The notes below the pieces were generated by a model, which worked only from the letters and a program-made list of their open reading frames with translations, did not search any database and was not told the DNA's origin. The translations under genes were made by a program, and so were the position numbers. A DNA stretch of 64,000 bases from the NCBI GenBank assembly GCA_021787595.1, contig JAJYLQ010000018.1:1-64000 (forward strand). Reading direction: 5' to 3'. Positions within the stretch are counted from its first letter, which is position 1, and every line of letters begins with the position of its first letter. This document shows positions 1-8,206 of the stretch, piece by piece. This stretch comes from Chloroflexota bacterium (GTDB taxonomy: Bacteria; Chloroflexota; Anaerolineae; Anaerolineales; Villigracilaceae).

Positions 1-99
1 GCTATTTGCATTCAAGGTGCCGCCTCCGCCTTGGAAGCCGCCTGTTCGACGCGGCAGACCTTCGGCCGCTAGGCTTCACTCGATTCAACAATGGGCCAC

Positions 100-312
100 C
101 TAACCACGCTTAACTGCGGTGACACCTCTCCATGTTCGTCCCAAGGCCTGGGTGGATGTAAGTAGCATTAATCCATTTACATGAACGTCAATAGGTGATG
201 CAACAAGGTGATGGGACTCGACGGGGTCCTTTGTGTTCAACCATCCCCCGGAAATCACGGCAGCCAGCTCGACCATGCCGCCGTCTTTCAGAGTCTCATC
301 CTGGATGACCAT
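100..312 (-). CDS. Small hypothetical protein (doubtful)
   Basis: This is a 70-residue reading frame that I do not recognise. It starts at an ATG preceded by a purine-rich GGAAAG. About 25 bases further upstream on the same strand is an extended -10-like box (TGGTAGAAT), so transcription is plausible. The predicted protein is soluble and has no signal peptide, cysteine motif or membrane segment. It may be the remnant of a longer gene, because the DNA towards position 1 holds no continuing frame. It is divergent from the glycosyltransferase at 491. Confidence 0.3.
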   Translation of the reverse strand: MVIQDETLKDGGMVELAAVISGGWLNTKDPVESHHLVASPIDVHVNGLMLLTSTQALGRTWRGVTAVKRG

Positions 313-421
313 TGTCTTTCCATGGGCATTTTCATTCTACCATAGCGGCGGCCGAGGAGGACGCTGCGGTTGATCTCGATAAAGCTTTTGTCGTTCGATC
401 ACCGCAACGTTCATACACCTG

Positions 422-443
422 CACCTGCGCCAAAGCGCAGGTG
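422..443. other. Perfect 9-bp hairpin upstream of glycosyltransferase
   Basis: CACCTGCGC and GCGCAGGTG form a perfect 9-bp stem around a CAAA loop. No run of T follows on either strand, so it is not a typical intrinsic terminator. It lies about 48 bases before the start at 491 and could be a leader hairpin or a small palindromic repeat. Confidence 0.4.
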
Positions 444-490
444 TCAAGACCATCCTTGACGCCGCGCCTGCTTGCCTGTACCATGTAATC

Positions 491-1693
491 ATGCGCATCG
501 GCATGATGGCGGACGTTTACAAACCGCACGTCAGCGGAATCACAAATTACATTGACCTCAACAAACGCTATCTCGAAAAAGCGGGACACGAAGTATTCGT
601 GTTCACATTTGGCGACCAGGACTTTCAAGATGACGAACCGCGCGTTGTCCGTTCGCCGGGCCTGCCGCTCGTTGACACGGGATATTATCTTTCCTTCCGC
701 CACACCATCGCCGCAAAAAAATTATTGCAGACGATGGACATCGTCCACGTTCACCATCCATTTTTGAGCGGACGGCTTGCGCTGCGATATTGCCAGCCGC
801 TCCACATCCCGACTGTTTTCACCAATCACACGCGCTATGACCTTTACGCTCAGGCTTATTTTCCAATCCTTCCGGAAGAAATCAGCGACGGATTACTGCA
901 AGCCTACATGCCGCCGTTCTGCGAAGCCATGAGTCTGGTCATTTCGCCATCCGCAGGCATGGCAGATATTCTACGCAACATGGGCGTGATCAGCCGCATC
1001 GAGATCATCCCCAACGGCGTCGAGCTTCAACATTTTTATAAAGCCAGGCCGCTGTCACGCGCCGAATTTGGATATACAAAAAATGATGTTCTGCTCATTT
1101 ATGCCGGCCGCATCGCGCTCGAAAAGAATCTATCGTTTCTTTTACAAGCCTTTGCCGGAGTCGTTCATGCGCTCGATAACATTCATCTCCTCATTGTCGG
1201 CGGCGGGCAAAAGCAAAACGAGGACGAAATCAAACAACTCGTCGCGGCGCTCAACATTCGGCACCGCGTCCGCTTTACCGGCATGGTTCCATACGGCGAT
1301 CTGCCTTCGTATCTCGCCATGTGCGACGCATTCGTTACGGCATCGGTCACGGAAGTCCATCCGCTTTCGGTGATCGAAGGCATGGCATCGGGATTGCCGG
1401 TGATGGGAATTCAATCGCCGGGAGTCAGCGATACGATCGAAGATGGCAAAACCGGATTTCTCGCGACGGAGGATCTGCCCGCTTTCACAGCCAAGCTGAC
1501 GCGTCTGTGCCTGGACGCAAGCCTGCGCCGGCAAATGGGCGACGCGGCCCGCCGGGCCTCGACCCGTTATGCCATCGAGCAGACAACGAAAACGATGCTG
1601 GAACAATATGAGCGACTCGTGTATGCGTCACGTCCGCGCCGCGAAAATTGGGAAGTCCGTTTGCGCGGACTGCTGGAGAAATTTTTGCAATGA
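491..1693 (+). CDS. GT4-family glycosyltransferase (group 1)
   Basis: This 400-residue GT-B glycosyltransferase transfers a sugar from a nucleotide-sugar donor, probably to a membrane lipid. The N-terminal acceptor domain opens with MRIGMMADVYKPHVSG and carries HVHHPF near residues 86-91 and NHTRYDLY near 112-119. These are typical of the diacylglycerol glucosyltransferase (alMGS)-like branch of GT4. The C-terminal donor domain has IPNGVEL (173-179), GRIALEKN (206-213) and the E-x7-E motif in EVHPLSVIEGMASGLP (E288/E296). There is no signal peptide or membrane helix; such enzymes act at the inner face of the membrane. The acceptor is not proven by sequence. Length is normal for the family. 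Confidence 0.85.
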   Translation: MRIGMMADVYKPHVSGITNYIDLNKRYLEKAGHEVFVFTFGDQDFQDDEPRVVRSPGLPLVDTGYYLSFRHTIAAKKLLQTMDIVHVHHPFLSGRLALRYCQPLHIPTVFTNHTRYDLYAQAYFPILPEEISDGLLQAYMPPFCEAMSLVISPSAGMADILRNMGVISRIEIIPNGVELQHFYKARPLSRAEFGYTKNDVLLIYAGRIALEKNLSFLLQAFAGVVHALDNIHLLIVGGGQKQNEDEIKQLVAALNIRHRVRFTGMVPYGDLPSYLAMCDAFVTASVTEVHPLSVIEGMASGLPVMGIQSPGVSDTIEDGKTGFLATEDLPAFTAKLTRLCLDASLRRQMGDAARRASTRYAIEQTTKTMLEQYERLVYASRPRRENWEVRLRGLLEKFLQ

Positions 1694-1750
1694 GTTTATA
1701 TGTTGCCCTGAGCGGAGTGGTGCGCTGATTGAGCAACGAGCAAGGTAAGC

Positions 1751-1798
1751 ATAACGCCCTGCGCCCTAAGCCCTTTGCTCTGTGAGGGTTCAGGGTCG
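1751..1798. repeat. 48-bp dispersed repeat, copy A
   Basis: These 48 bases recur identically at 46941-46988, both starting ATAACGCCCTGCGCCC and ending GGTTCAGGGTCG. The flanks also resemble each other (a GAGCAAG motif just upstream). The surrounding 1694-1885 gap contains further direct and inverted bits (GAAGTCGAAGGG, CTTCGCTCAGAGTGAC) like those at 38225-38315. No gene is visible in the gap. Confidence 0.85.
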
Positions 1799-1885
1799 AA
1801 ACCAAGCACCACGAAGTCGAAGGGTCTCAAACGTTTTTCAATGAGACACTTCGCTTCGCTCAGAGTGACACCGAGAGCATATAAG

Positions 1886-2260
1886 ATGACAGATCGCAAT
1901 CAACGAATTGGGAGATGGGGCGAGCAGGCCGCGGCGGATTATTTATCCGCCAAGGGTTATGAGATCGTCGCGCGCAACGTCCGCACGCCATACGGCGAGA
2001 TTGATTTGATCGCGCGGAAAGAAGGCTTCACGATTTTTGTCGAAGTCAAAGCGCGCACATCGCGCAGGGGCGGAACAATGCTCCACCCCTACCTCGGCCC
2101 GCCGGAGATTGCCGTCACGCCGAGGAAGCAACAGCACATGCTCTCCTGCGCCGAACATTACGCCCAGCAAAACGAAATTGATCATTGGCAAATTGATGTC
2201 ATCGCCGTGGAAGAAGTAAATGGCAAACCAGAGATTGTTCATTTTGAGAATGCAATATGA
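1886..2260 (+). CDS. YraN / UPF0102 family protein
   Basis: This 124-residue protein belongs to the YraN (UPF0102) family of small endonuclease-fold proteins of unresolved cellular role. It shows the family signature: GRWGEQAAADYLSAKGY at the N-terminus, then GEIDLIA, then FVEVKAR, which matches the D-x(n)-E-x-K core of the restriction-endonuclease-like fold. The reading frame runs upstream through repeat DNA, so I chose the ATG at 1886, where homology begins. The stop overlaps the start of the next gene (ATGA), so the two are probably co-translated. Confidence 0.85.
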   Translation: MTDRNQRIGRWGEQAAADYLSAKGYEIVARNVRTPYGEIDLIARKEGFTIFVEVKARTSRRGGTMLHPYLGPPEIAVTPRKQQHMLSCAEHYAQQNEIDHWQIDVIAVEEVNGKPEIVHFENAI

Positions 2261-2838
2261 AATTTGATTCGTCAATCCATCATCGCCGTTCGATCCGGTT
2301 GAAAGATTTCGATTATTCTCAACCGGGCGGATATTTCATCACGATTGTGACGCATCAGCGCGAGTGCTTGTTTGGAGAAATCGCGAATGAAGAGGTGATT
2401 CTCAGCAAATTTGGACAAGTCGCAAAACAACAATGGGAGAAATTGCCGCGCCGATTTCACAATGTCGAATTGAGCGCGTTTGTGATCATGCCAAATCATA
2501 TTCATGGAATCATCATTATTCAGGATGATCGTAGGGGCATAGCAGGGAATCTGCAAGACTTTGACGAAGAAACGTCCCGCTATGCCCCTACCAAACAACA
2601 ATTTGGAAAGATGGTTGCAGGGTCGATTCCGACAATCGTCCGTTCGTATAAATCCGCGGTGTCATATCGAATAAATCTTATGCACGGCACACGCGGAGCA
2701 CCTGTCTGGCAGCGCAATTATTACGAACACGTTATTCGCAATCAAAGCAACCTTGAACAAATTTACAAATACATCCAATTCAATCCAATTCGATGGGCAA
2801 AAGACGAGGAGAATCCTGAATGGCAAAACCACCACTGA
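2257..2838 (+). CDS. REP-associated tyrosine transposase (Y1_Tnp, RAYT-like)
   Basis: This 193-residue protein of the Y1 (HUH) transposase family resembles RAYTs, single-strand-specific nucleases that mobilise or process REP palindromes. Visible motifs are the N-terminal RRSIRLKDFDY, GGYFITIVTHQRECLFG, the HUH metal motif in MPNHIHGIIII near residues 78-88, and the candidate catalytic tyrosine in QIYKYIQFNP near the C-terminus. It overlaps YraN by 4 bases and MiaA by 19 bases, an unusual placement inside a housekeeping operon. A GTAGGGGC palindrome at 2531-2591 lies inside the gene and encodes about residues 92-112. Confidence 0.85.
   Translation: MKFDSSIHHRRSIRLKDFDYSQPGGYFITIVTHQRECLFGEIANEEVILSKFGQVAKQQWEKLPRRFHNVELSAFVIMPNHIHGIIIIQDDRRGIAGNLQDFDEETSRYAPTKQQFGKMVAGSIPTIVRSYKSAVSYRINLMHGTRGAPVWQRNYYEHVIRNQSNLEQIYKYIQFNPIRWAKDEENPEWQNHH
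2531..2591. repeat. REP-like palindrome inside the transposase gene
   Basis: GTAGGGGCATAGC at 2531 and GCTATGCCCCTAC ending at 2591 are inverted repeats, continued inward by GGGA/TCCC with one extra A. The outer arms match palindromes at 13350, 32163, 49688 and (variant) 40179. The segment is in frame with the transposase and adds no stop codon. Confidence 0.75.
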
Positions 2839-3779
2839 TTCTCCTCGTCGGTCCAACTGCGGTTGGCAAAACGGAAATTGCCATTCAACTCGCTGAAAAA
2901 ATCAACGGCGAGATCGTTTCGGCGGATTCGCGTCTCTTCTACCGCGGCATGGACATCGGCACAGCCAAGCCGAGGCGCGAAGAACAAGCTCGCGTCCATC
3001 ATCATCTGATTGATATCGCCAATCCCGATGAAATCTTATCGCTGGCGGTTTTCCAACAAAAAGCGCGCGAAGCCATCGCGGATATTCATTCACGCGGCAA
3101 GTTGCCGTTGCTCGTTGGCGGGACGGGGCAATACGTCCGCGCGGTGACAGAAGGCTGGAAGCCGCCGGAGGTGAAACCTGATTCAAGGATGAGGGAGAAA
3201 TTGGAAAAAGTAAAAAGGGATAAGGGAGAAGGGTGGTTGTATGATAGACTAAGATCACTTGATCCCGAAGCCGCAGAAAAGATTGATCCACGCAATGTGA
3301 GAAGAACGATCCGCGCCTTGGAAGTGATTCTCACGACCGGCAGAAAATTCTCCGAGCAGCGCGGACAGGTTGATTCGCCATATCATTTAATAACAATCGG
3401 GCTAACGCGCCCGCGTCCAGAACTCTATGCGCGAATTGACGAGCGTATCGAGTCCATGTTTGAAAATGGATTGCTGGGTGAAGTCAAAGATTTGCTGGCG
3501 AAAGGTTATTCGCCCGATTTGCCGACGATGTCGGCCATCGGGTATCGCGAATGCGTCAGCGTAATCGAAGGCAAATTAAGCGCCGGGCAGGCCAAAGTCG
3601 AGATGCGACGCGCTACGCGGGTTTTCGTCCGCAGGCAGGCCAACTGGTTCAAAGAGTCCGACCCAAATATAAAATGGTTCAAAGTCCACGACGGTATCAT
3701 TGATGAAATCGAATCGTTTGTGCGTCGCACCTTACCGATTGAGTCGTCCGCTAAACGAGATAATTCAACCCGCAAATGA
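2820..3779 (+). CDS. miaA: tRNA dimethylallyltransferase
   Basis: MiaA adds a dimethylallyl group to N6 of A37 in tRNAs that read UNN codons. The 319-residue protein has the P-loop GPTAVGKT at residues 10-17, the substrate loop SADSRLFYRGMDIGTAKP (35-52), HHLIDI, LVGGTGQYVRA and DPRNVRRTIRALEV, in the usual order and at the usual length. The ATG at 2820 lies inside the end of the preceding transposase gene with AGGAG upstream, so translation is probably coupled. A purine-rich stretch around 3185-3235 encodes a charged segment but adds no extra length. Confidence 0.95.
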   Translation: MAKPPLILLVGPTAVGKTEIAIQLAEKINGEIVSADSRLFYRGMDIGTAKPRREEQARVHHHLIDIANPDEILSLAVFQQKAREAIADIHSRGKLPLLVGGTGQYVRAVTEGWKPPEVKPDSRMREKLEKVKRDKGEGWLYDRLRSLDPEAAEKIDPRNVRRTIRALEVILTTGRKFSEQRGQVDSPYHLITIGLTRPRPELYARIDERIESMFENGLLGEVKDLLAKGYSPDLPTMSAIGYRECVSVIEGKLSAGQAKVEMRRATRVFVRRQANWFKESDPNIKWFKVHDGIIDEIESFVRRTLPIESSAKRDNSTRK

Positions 3780-3818
3780 ATCTCGTCGTGCTAGGTGCGA
3801 CGCGATCCACACGCACGA

Positions 3819-3848
3819 TTGACTCTTGATTTCATTTTGTTATATACT
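3819..3848 (+). promoter_or_regulatory. Sigma-70-type promoter for acyl-CoA ligase
   Basis: TTGACT (3819-3824) and TATACT (3843-3848) are separated by 18 bases; TATATA at 3841 gives a 16-base alternative. The following gene starts at 3878 with a strong AAAGGAGGAGG ribosome binding site. Confidence 0.65.
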
Positions 3849-3877
3849 TCGATTAACCTTTCAAAGGAGGAGGCACC

Positions 3878-5590
3878 ATGAACGACCGTCCGTGGATTGC
3901 GCACTATGACAAGGGTGTGCCGGCATCCATTGATTATCCAAAAGTTCCGTTGTTCGATCTGCTCGAGGAGTCTGCCCGCAAATATCCCGACCGCGCCTGC
4001 ACGATCTTCAAGGGCGCGGTTATTTCATACAGGGAAATGAACGACCGCACCGACCGCATCGCCGCGGCGCTGGCCGACATGGGCGTGAAGAAAGGCGACC
4101 GGGTGGGAATCTTCATGCCGAATACGCCGCAATTCGTCGAGGCCTATTTCGGAATCTTGAAGGCGGGCGGCGTGGTGGTGGCGATGAATCCGCTTTATAC
4201 GCCGCCGGAGATCGCGCACCAGGCCAATGATGCGGGCATCGAGATCATGTTCGTCATGACCAACTTCTATAAAACCATCAAAGCCGCGCAGCCCGATACG
4301 AAGATCAAAAAGTTGATCGCCACGAATATCAAGGAAGCATTGCCTCCGGTCACGAGTTTGTTGTTCACATTGGCGATGGAGAAAAAAAGCGGATTCAGAA
4401 TCGAAGGCGGATTGGCCGAAGGCGACATTTGGATGAAGGATTTGTTCGCGAAGTATCCACCGTCGCAGCGCCCCAAGCTGGACATTGGGCCGGACGACAC
4501 CGCCCTGTTCCAATACTCCGGCGGGACGACGGGAGTCTCCAAAGGCGCGGTGGCTTTGCATCGCAATCTGGTGGCGAATACCTTGCAAATGAAAGAGTGG
4601 ATCACCACTGCGGAAGATGGCAAGGAAACCGTGTTGATGGCAATCCCGCTTTTTCACGTCTATGGCATGGTGGCAGGGATGAACTTTGCACTGGTCACGG
4701 GCGCGAGTCTGGTGATGATCCCGAATGCGCGCGACATCCCTGATGTGCTTGAAAACATAAACAAATATCACCCGACGATTTTCCCCGGCGTGCCGACGCT
4801 GTACAATGCCATCAACAATCATCCCGAAGTCAAAGCAGGCAAGATCAATCTGCGGACGATCAAGGCTTGCATTTCCGGTTCCGCACCGTTGATGCGCGAG
4901 ACAAAAGAAAAATTCGAAGAGTTGAGCGGCGGAAAAGTTTTCGAGGGTTATGGCCTGTCCGAAGCGCCGACAGCCACGCATTGCAACCCGCTGCTGGGCG
5001 TCAACAAAACCGGTTCCATCGGGATGCCAATGTCGGACGTGGACTGCAAGATCATCAGCCTGGATGATGGCGAGACCGAAATGCCGCTGGGCGAGATCGG
5101 AGAATTAGTTGTCAGCGCCCCACAAGTGATGAAGGGCTATCACAACATGCCGACCGAAACGGCCAATGCGTTACGCACGTTGAAAGATGGCAGGACGTGG
5201 CTGTTTACCGGTGACATCGCCCGCATGGATGAAGACGGTTATTTCTACATCGTGGACCGCAAGAAGGAACTCATCAAGCCGGGCGGATTCCAGGTCTGGC
5301 CGCGCGAAGTGGAAGAGGCCATCGCCGCGCATCCGAAAGTGCTGGAGGCTGGCGTTGCCGGCATTCCCGATCCATATCGCGGCGAGACGGTCAAAGCCTG
5401 GATCGTGCTTAAGCCCGGACAGGAAGCCACTGCCGATGAAATCAAAGCATGGTGCAAGGAACGATTGGCTGCGTACAAAGTCCCAACGCATTATGAATTC
5501 AGAAAAGAATTACCGAAGACAACCGTTGGAAAGATTCTGCGGCGTGAGTTGGTGAGGCAGCACAAGGAAGCGGAAGGCGCGAAGGGGTAA
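3878..5590 (+). CDS. Long-chain fatty acid--CoA ligase (FadD-like)
   Basis: This 570-residue adenylate-forming enzyme activates a carboxylic acid, probably a medium- or long-chain fatty acid, to its CoA thioester through an acyl-AMP intermediate. The AMP-binding core motif QYSGGTTGVSKGAV is near residues 212-225, followed by YGLSEAPT, a TGD motif (LFTGDIARMDEDGYFY), the hinge DRKKELIKPGGFQVWP and the C-terminal catalytic lysine in KTTVGKILRREL. The AAAGGAGGAGG site 5 bases before the ATG supports the start. It has its own promoter and is followed by a hairpin. The exact chain length cannot be read from sequence. Confidence 0.9.
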   Translation: MNDRPWIAHYDKGVPASIDYPKVPLFDLLEESARKYPDRACTIFKGAVISYREMNDRTDRIAAALADMGVKKGDRVGIFMPNTPQFVEAYFGILKAGGVVVAMNPLYTPPEIAHQANDAGIEIMFVMTNFYKTIKAAQPDTKIKKLIATNIKEALPPVTSLLFTLAMEKKSGFRIEGGLAEGDIWMKDLFAKYPPSQRPKLDIGPDDTALFQYSGGTTGVSKGAVALHRNLVANTLQMKEWITTAEDGKETVLMAIPLFHVYGMVAGMNFALVTGASLVMIPNARDIPDVLENINKYHPTIFPGVPTLYNAINNHPEVKAGKINLRTIKACISGSAPLMRETKEKFEELSGGKVFEGYGLSEAPTATHCNPLLGVNKTGSIGMPMSDVDCKIISLDDGETEMPLGEIGELVVSAPQVMKGYHNMPTETANALRTLKDGRTWLFTGDIARMDEDGYFYIVDRKKELIKPGGFQVWPREVEEAIAAHPKVLEAGVAGIPDPYRGETVKAWIVLKPGQEATADEIKAWCKERLAAYKVPTHYEFRKELPKTTVGKILRRELVRQHKEAEGAKG

Positions 5591-5610
5591 GCACAGAAAG
5601 AAGTAAAAAA

Positions 5611-5645
5611 GTTTGCCCGGTGATGAGAATCATCATCGGGCAAAC
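5611..5645. terminator. Strong hairpin, probable terminator
   Basis: GTTTGCCCG (5611-5619) pairs with CGGGCAAAC (5637-5645), and TGATGA with TCATCA inside, leaving a GAA loop. The six A residues just upstream become a T tract on the minus strand, so it is a classical intrinsic terminator for minus-strand transcripts such as read-through from ftsH. On the plus strand it would stop the acyl-CoA ligase mRNA less efficiently. Confidence 0.7.
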
Positions 5646-5672
5646 AAGGCAAGCTGAAATATAGTGCTGAAG

Positions 5673-6098
5673 ATGAAGGTTCCAAAAGTCAATCTTCGAC
5701 TGAAGGTGGTATTGCCAGCATTATTACTTGTGCTGGCAGCTTGTTCTCACATAGAAGATAGTCCAATATACACAGCAATCCACGGTTCCATCAGTGGGCA
5801 TCGTGCAATTGAATTAGCCAAAGAAGACTGTTCGATTGAAACAATTCCCCAGGAAAATCCATACAACATCACGGCAGAGTTCACAACGTGTAAAAACATC
5901 GGGCTTCGAATGCCGCGCGCCTGCGATCGTCAGCCGGATAATTTGAAAGTCTGGCTTGTTTCGATGGATGGAACCTGGTTTATATCAGGACCGCCGCCTG
6001 AAAGTGGCACTCCCGTCGCTCCATTAACGGTCAAGCATTGCAAGGCTCTAATAAATGCACAAACGGGAGAAATAATTTCCTCATCGAGCAGCAGATAA
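5673..6098 (+). CDS. Small putative lipoprotein
   Basis: This is an unrecognised protein of about 141 residues. The N-terminus is basic then hydrophobic (LKVVLPALLLVLAAC) and ends in a lipobox LAAC, predicting export and lipid attachment. The mature part has cysteines in DCS, TCK, ACD and HCK, which could form disulfides outside the cell. A GTG at 5664 in the same frame is an alternative start; neither has a clear ribosome binding site. It converges with ftsH, and its end is followed by heptad repeats. Confidence 0.55.
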   Translation: MKVPKVNLRLKVVLPALLLVLAACSHIEDSPIYTAIHGSISGHRAIELAKEDCSIETIPQENPYNITAEFTTCKNIGLRMPRACDRQPDNLKVWLVSMDGTWFISGPPPESGTPVAPLTVKHCKALINAQTGEIISSSSSR

Positions 6099-6149
6099 AC
6101 AAAAAGCGCAGTAAACGCAAAACGCAATTCCAATTACCGGAATTGCATT

Positions 6150-6203
6150 TTTGCGTTTTGCGTTTTGCAATTTGCGTTTTGCGTTTTGCAATTTGCGTTT
6201 TGC
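6150..6203. repeat. Tandem heptad repeat downstream of ftsH
   Basis: Two full 21-base units and one partial unit, each built of seven-base blocks (TTTGCGT, TTTGCGT, TTTGCAA). Just upstream (6115-6150) is an inverted copy of the same motif around CAATTCC/GGAATTG. The tract lies immediately after the ftsH stop codon. Confidence 0.85.
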
Positions 6204-6204
6204 T

Positions 6205-8064
6205 TTACGCGGGCTGTGGCGTACCGCTCTTCTTCGGGAACGGCGGCGGGAAGATGGCTTCGAATTCCTCGCGTGTGATCGTTTCGGCTTCGAGCAACTT
6301 CTTTGCCACGGCGTCCAATTGCTGGCGATAACTGGTCAGCAATTTCTTCGCCAGCTCATAGGACTCTTCGACGATCTTGCGGACTTCCTGGTCAATCCTT
6401 TCGGCGACCGCTTCGGAATAATCGCGCTGCTCCGAAATCTCGCGGCCCAGAAAGATCAATTCTTCCTTTTGACCGTATTGCAGCGGCCCCATGTCATTGC
6501 TCATGCCGAGCCGCGTGACCATCGTGCGCGCCATGCGCGTCACCTGCTCGATGTCATTCGACGCGCCGGAAGTGATGTCATCAAACACGATTTCCTCGGC
6601 CACGCGTCCGCCCAGGGCATAAGCCAGGTTAGCCAGCAATTTCTTGCGGGAATAAAGAATGCGGTCTTCGTCAGGACGGAACCAGGTCACGCCGCCAGCC
6701 TGGCCGCGCCCGACAATCGTCACCTTTTGAACGGGGTCCGCTTCGGGGATGGCGTTCGCCACCACCGCGTGGCCCGCTTCATGGTACGCGATGATGCGCT
6801 TCTCTTCGTCCGAGATCAGCCGGGACTTTCGTTCGGGTCCCATTACGACGCGTTCAATCGCTTCTTCGAGTTCGGGCTGCCCGATGGATTTCTTATTCCG
6901 ACGCGCCGCAAGAATCGCGCCCTCATTGACGAGGTTTTCCAGGTCCGCACCGACGAAGCCCGGTGTGCCGCGCGCCAACGCAGCCAGATCAACCTGCGGC
7001 TCGAGCGGCTTGCCTTTCACGTGAACTTTGAGAATCGCCTCGCGGCCTTTGACATCGGGACGATCCAGCGTCACGCGGCGGTCAAATCGTCCGGGACGCA
7101 AAAGCGCGGGATCGAGAATATCGGGGCGGTTGGTCGCGGCGATGATGATGATGTTGGTGTCGGTATCGAAACCGTCCATCTCGACCAGCATCTGGTTGAG
7201 CGTCTGCTCGCGCTCGTCGTGCGAGCCGCCGAGTCCCGCGCCGCGCTGGCGGCCGACCGCATCTATTTCATCCACAAAAACGATGCACGGCGAATGGCGC
7301 TTGGCCTGATCGAACAGATCGCGCACGCGGCTGGCACCCACGCCGACGAACATTTCTACAAATTCAGAACCGGAAATGGAAAAGAATGGAACACCTGCTT
7401 CGCCGGAAACTGCCTTGGCCAGCAAAGTCTTGCCGGTGCCTGGAGGGCCAACCAGCAAAACGCCTTTCGGGATGCGCGCGCCAAGCTGGATGAATTTCTG
7501 CGGCTCTTTTAGGAACTCGACAACCTCTGCCAATTCCTGTTTTGACTCCTCCACACCGGCGACATCCTCGAACGTCACAGTTGGATGTTCGCCGCTGAAC
7601 ATGCGGGCGCGCGATTTGCCGAAAGCCATGGCTGCGTTGTTGCTTCCCTGCGCCTGGCGGAAGATGAACCACAACACGCCTGCCATGAAGATGACCGGTA
7701 AAATATAAAGCAGGCTGCTTAGAATTCCCGCCCATTGCGAAGGCGGCTGGATTTCGATTTCAACATTATTCGGCGCCAATTCCGCGGGCGTCACACCGAG
7801 GCTGATAAGCTGATCCACGAGGGTCGCAGATGATTCCTTATGCGAGTCCGCTTCCTTGCCCGATTTGTAAATGATATGAATGCTGTCATCGCTCTGGACA
7901 ATAATACGCGCTACAGTACCATCCTGAACAGCTTTCGCTACATCGTTGATCGTCAACGGCGGCTGGCTCGAGCTGTCCTGCCGGAAACCGACATACAGCA
8001 TCGCGCCAATCGCCACGATCAGCAGAAAGTAGATAATGAACGATTGGGTACGGTTAGAATTCAC
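6205..8064 (-). CDS. ftsH: ATP-dependent zinc metalloprotease FtsH
   Basis: FtsH is the membrane-anchored AAA+ protease that degrades misfolded membrane proteins and regulatory proteins. The 619-residue protein has an N-terminal membrane segment ([16 protein letters not shown]), a second near residues 110-130, Walker A GPPGTGKT, Walker [12 protein letters not shown], the SRH region ([20 protein letters not shown]) and the zinc-protease motif HEAGH. I placed the start at the GTG at 8064, which has GGAGG 5 bases upstream; a TTG at 8076 would start inside that ribosome binding site. It is a single gene converging with 5673-6098. Confidence 0.95.
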   Translation of the reverse strand: MNSNRTQSFIIYFLLIVAIGAMLYVGFRQDSSSQPPLTINDVAKAVQDGTVARIIVQSDDSIHIIYKSGKEADSHKESSATLVDQLISLGVTPAELAPNNVEIEIQPPSQWAGILSSLLYILPVIFMAGVLWFIFRQAQGSNNAAMAFGKSRARMFSGEHPTVTFEDVAGVEESKQELAEVVEFLKEPQKFIQLGARIPKGVLLVGPPGTGKTLLAKAVSGEAGVPFFSISGSEFVEMFVGVGASRVRDLFDQAKRHSPCIVFVDEIDAVGRQRGAGLGGSHDEREQTLNQMLVEMDGFDTDTNIIIIAATNRPDILDPALLRPGRFDRRVTLDRPDVKGREAILKVHVKGKPLEPQVDLAALARGTPGFVGADLENLVNEGAILAARRNKKSIGQPELEEAIERVVMGPERKSRLISDEEKRIIAYHEAGHAVVANAIPEADPVQKVTIVGRGQAGGVTWFRPDEDRILYSRKKLLANLAYALGGRVAEEIVFDDITSGASNDIEQVTRMARTMVTRLGMSNDMGPLQYGQKEELIFLGREISEQRDYSEAVAERIDQEVRKIVEESYELAKKLLTSYRQQLDAVAKKLLEAETITREEFEAIFPPPFPKKSGTPQPA

Positions 8065-8093
8065 GGATTCCTCCAAAAAATATTGCGATTGAA

Positions 8094-8102
8094 ATTATAC
8101 CA
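8094..8102 (-). promoter_or_regulatory. Extended -10 promoter of ftsH
   Basis: Read on the minus strand this is TGGTATAAT, an extended -10 box with perfect TATAAT. No good -35 box lies at 17 bases, as is common for extended -10 promoters. It would start the mRNA about 20 bases before the GTG at 8064. Confidence 0.6.
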
Positions 8103-8206
8103 ACCTACCTGCCCTGCGGATAGCCCAAAGGATTTATTTATACGATTTTCTAATAAATTGCTCATGTCAAAATCCAATGAATTGGACGGTTTGATCGAAC
8201 CCGCCA

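Noticed and set aside
205-230. tmRNA-like GACTCGACGGGG sequence
   Set aside because: No tRNA-like ends, tag frame or CCA end at the right distance; the downstream DNA enters the glycosyltransferase gene.
3185-3235. Purine-rich, roughly heptad tract inside miaA as another repeat insertion
   Set aside because: The encoded segment has the normal length and helical charge pattern of MiaA, so no insertion is needed to explain it.
4025-4981. A 318-codon minus-strand frame opposite the acyl-CoA ligase
   Set aside because: Shadow frame of a conserved gene; no domain, no ribosome binding site, typical Arg/His-rich composition.
6151-7512. A 453-codon plus-strand open frame opposite ftsH
   Set aside because: It is antisense to well-conserved FtsH motifs, and its protein (rich in Arg, His, Asp, with a repeated VLRFAIC start from the heptad repeat) has no recognisable domain. 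It arises from high GC and codon bias.
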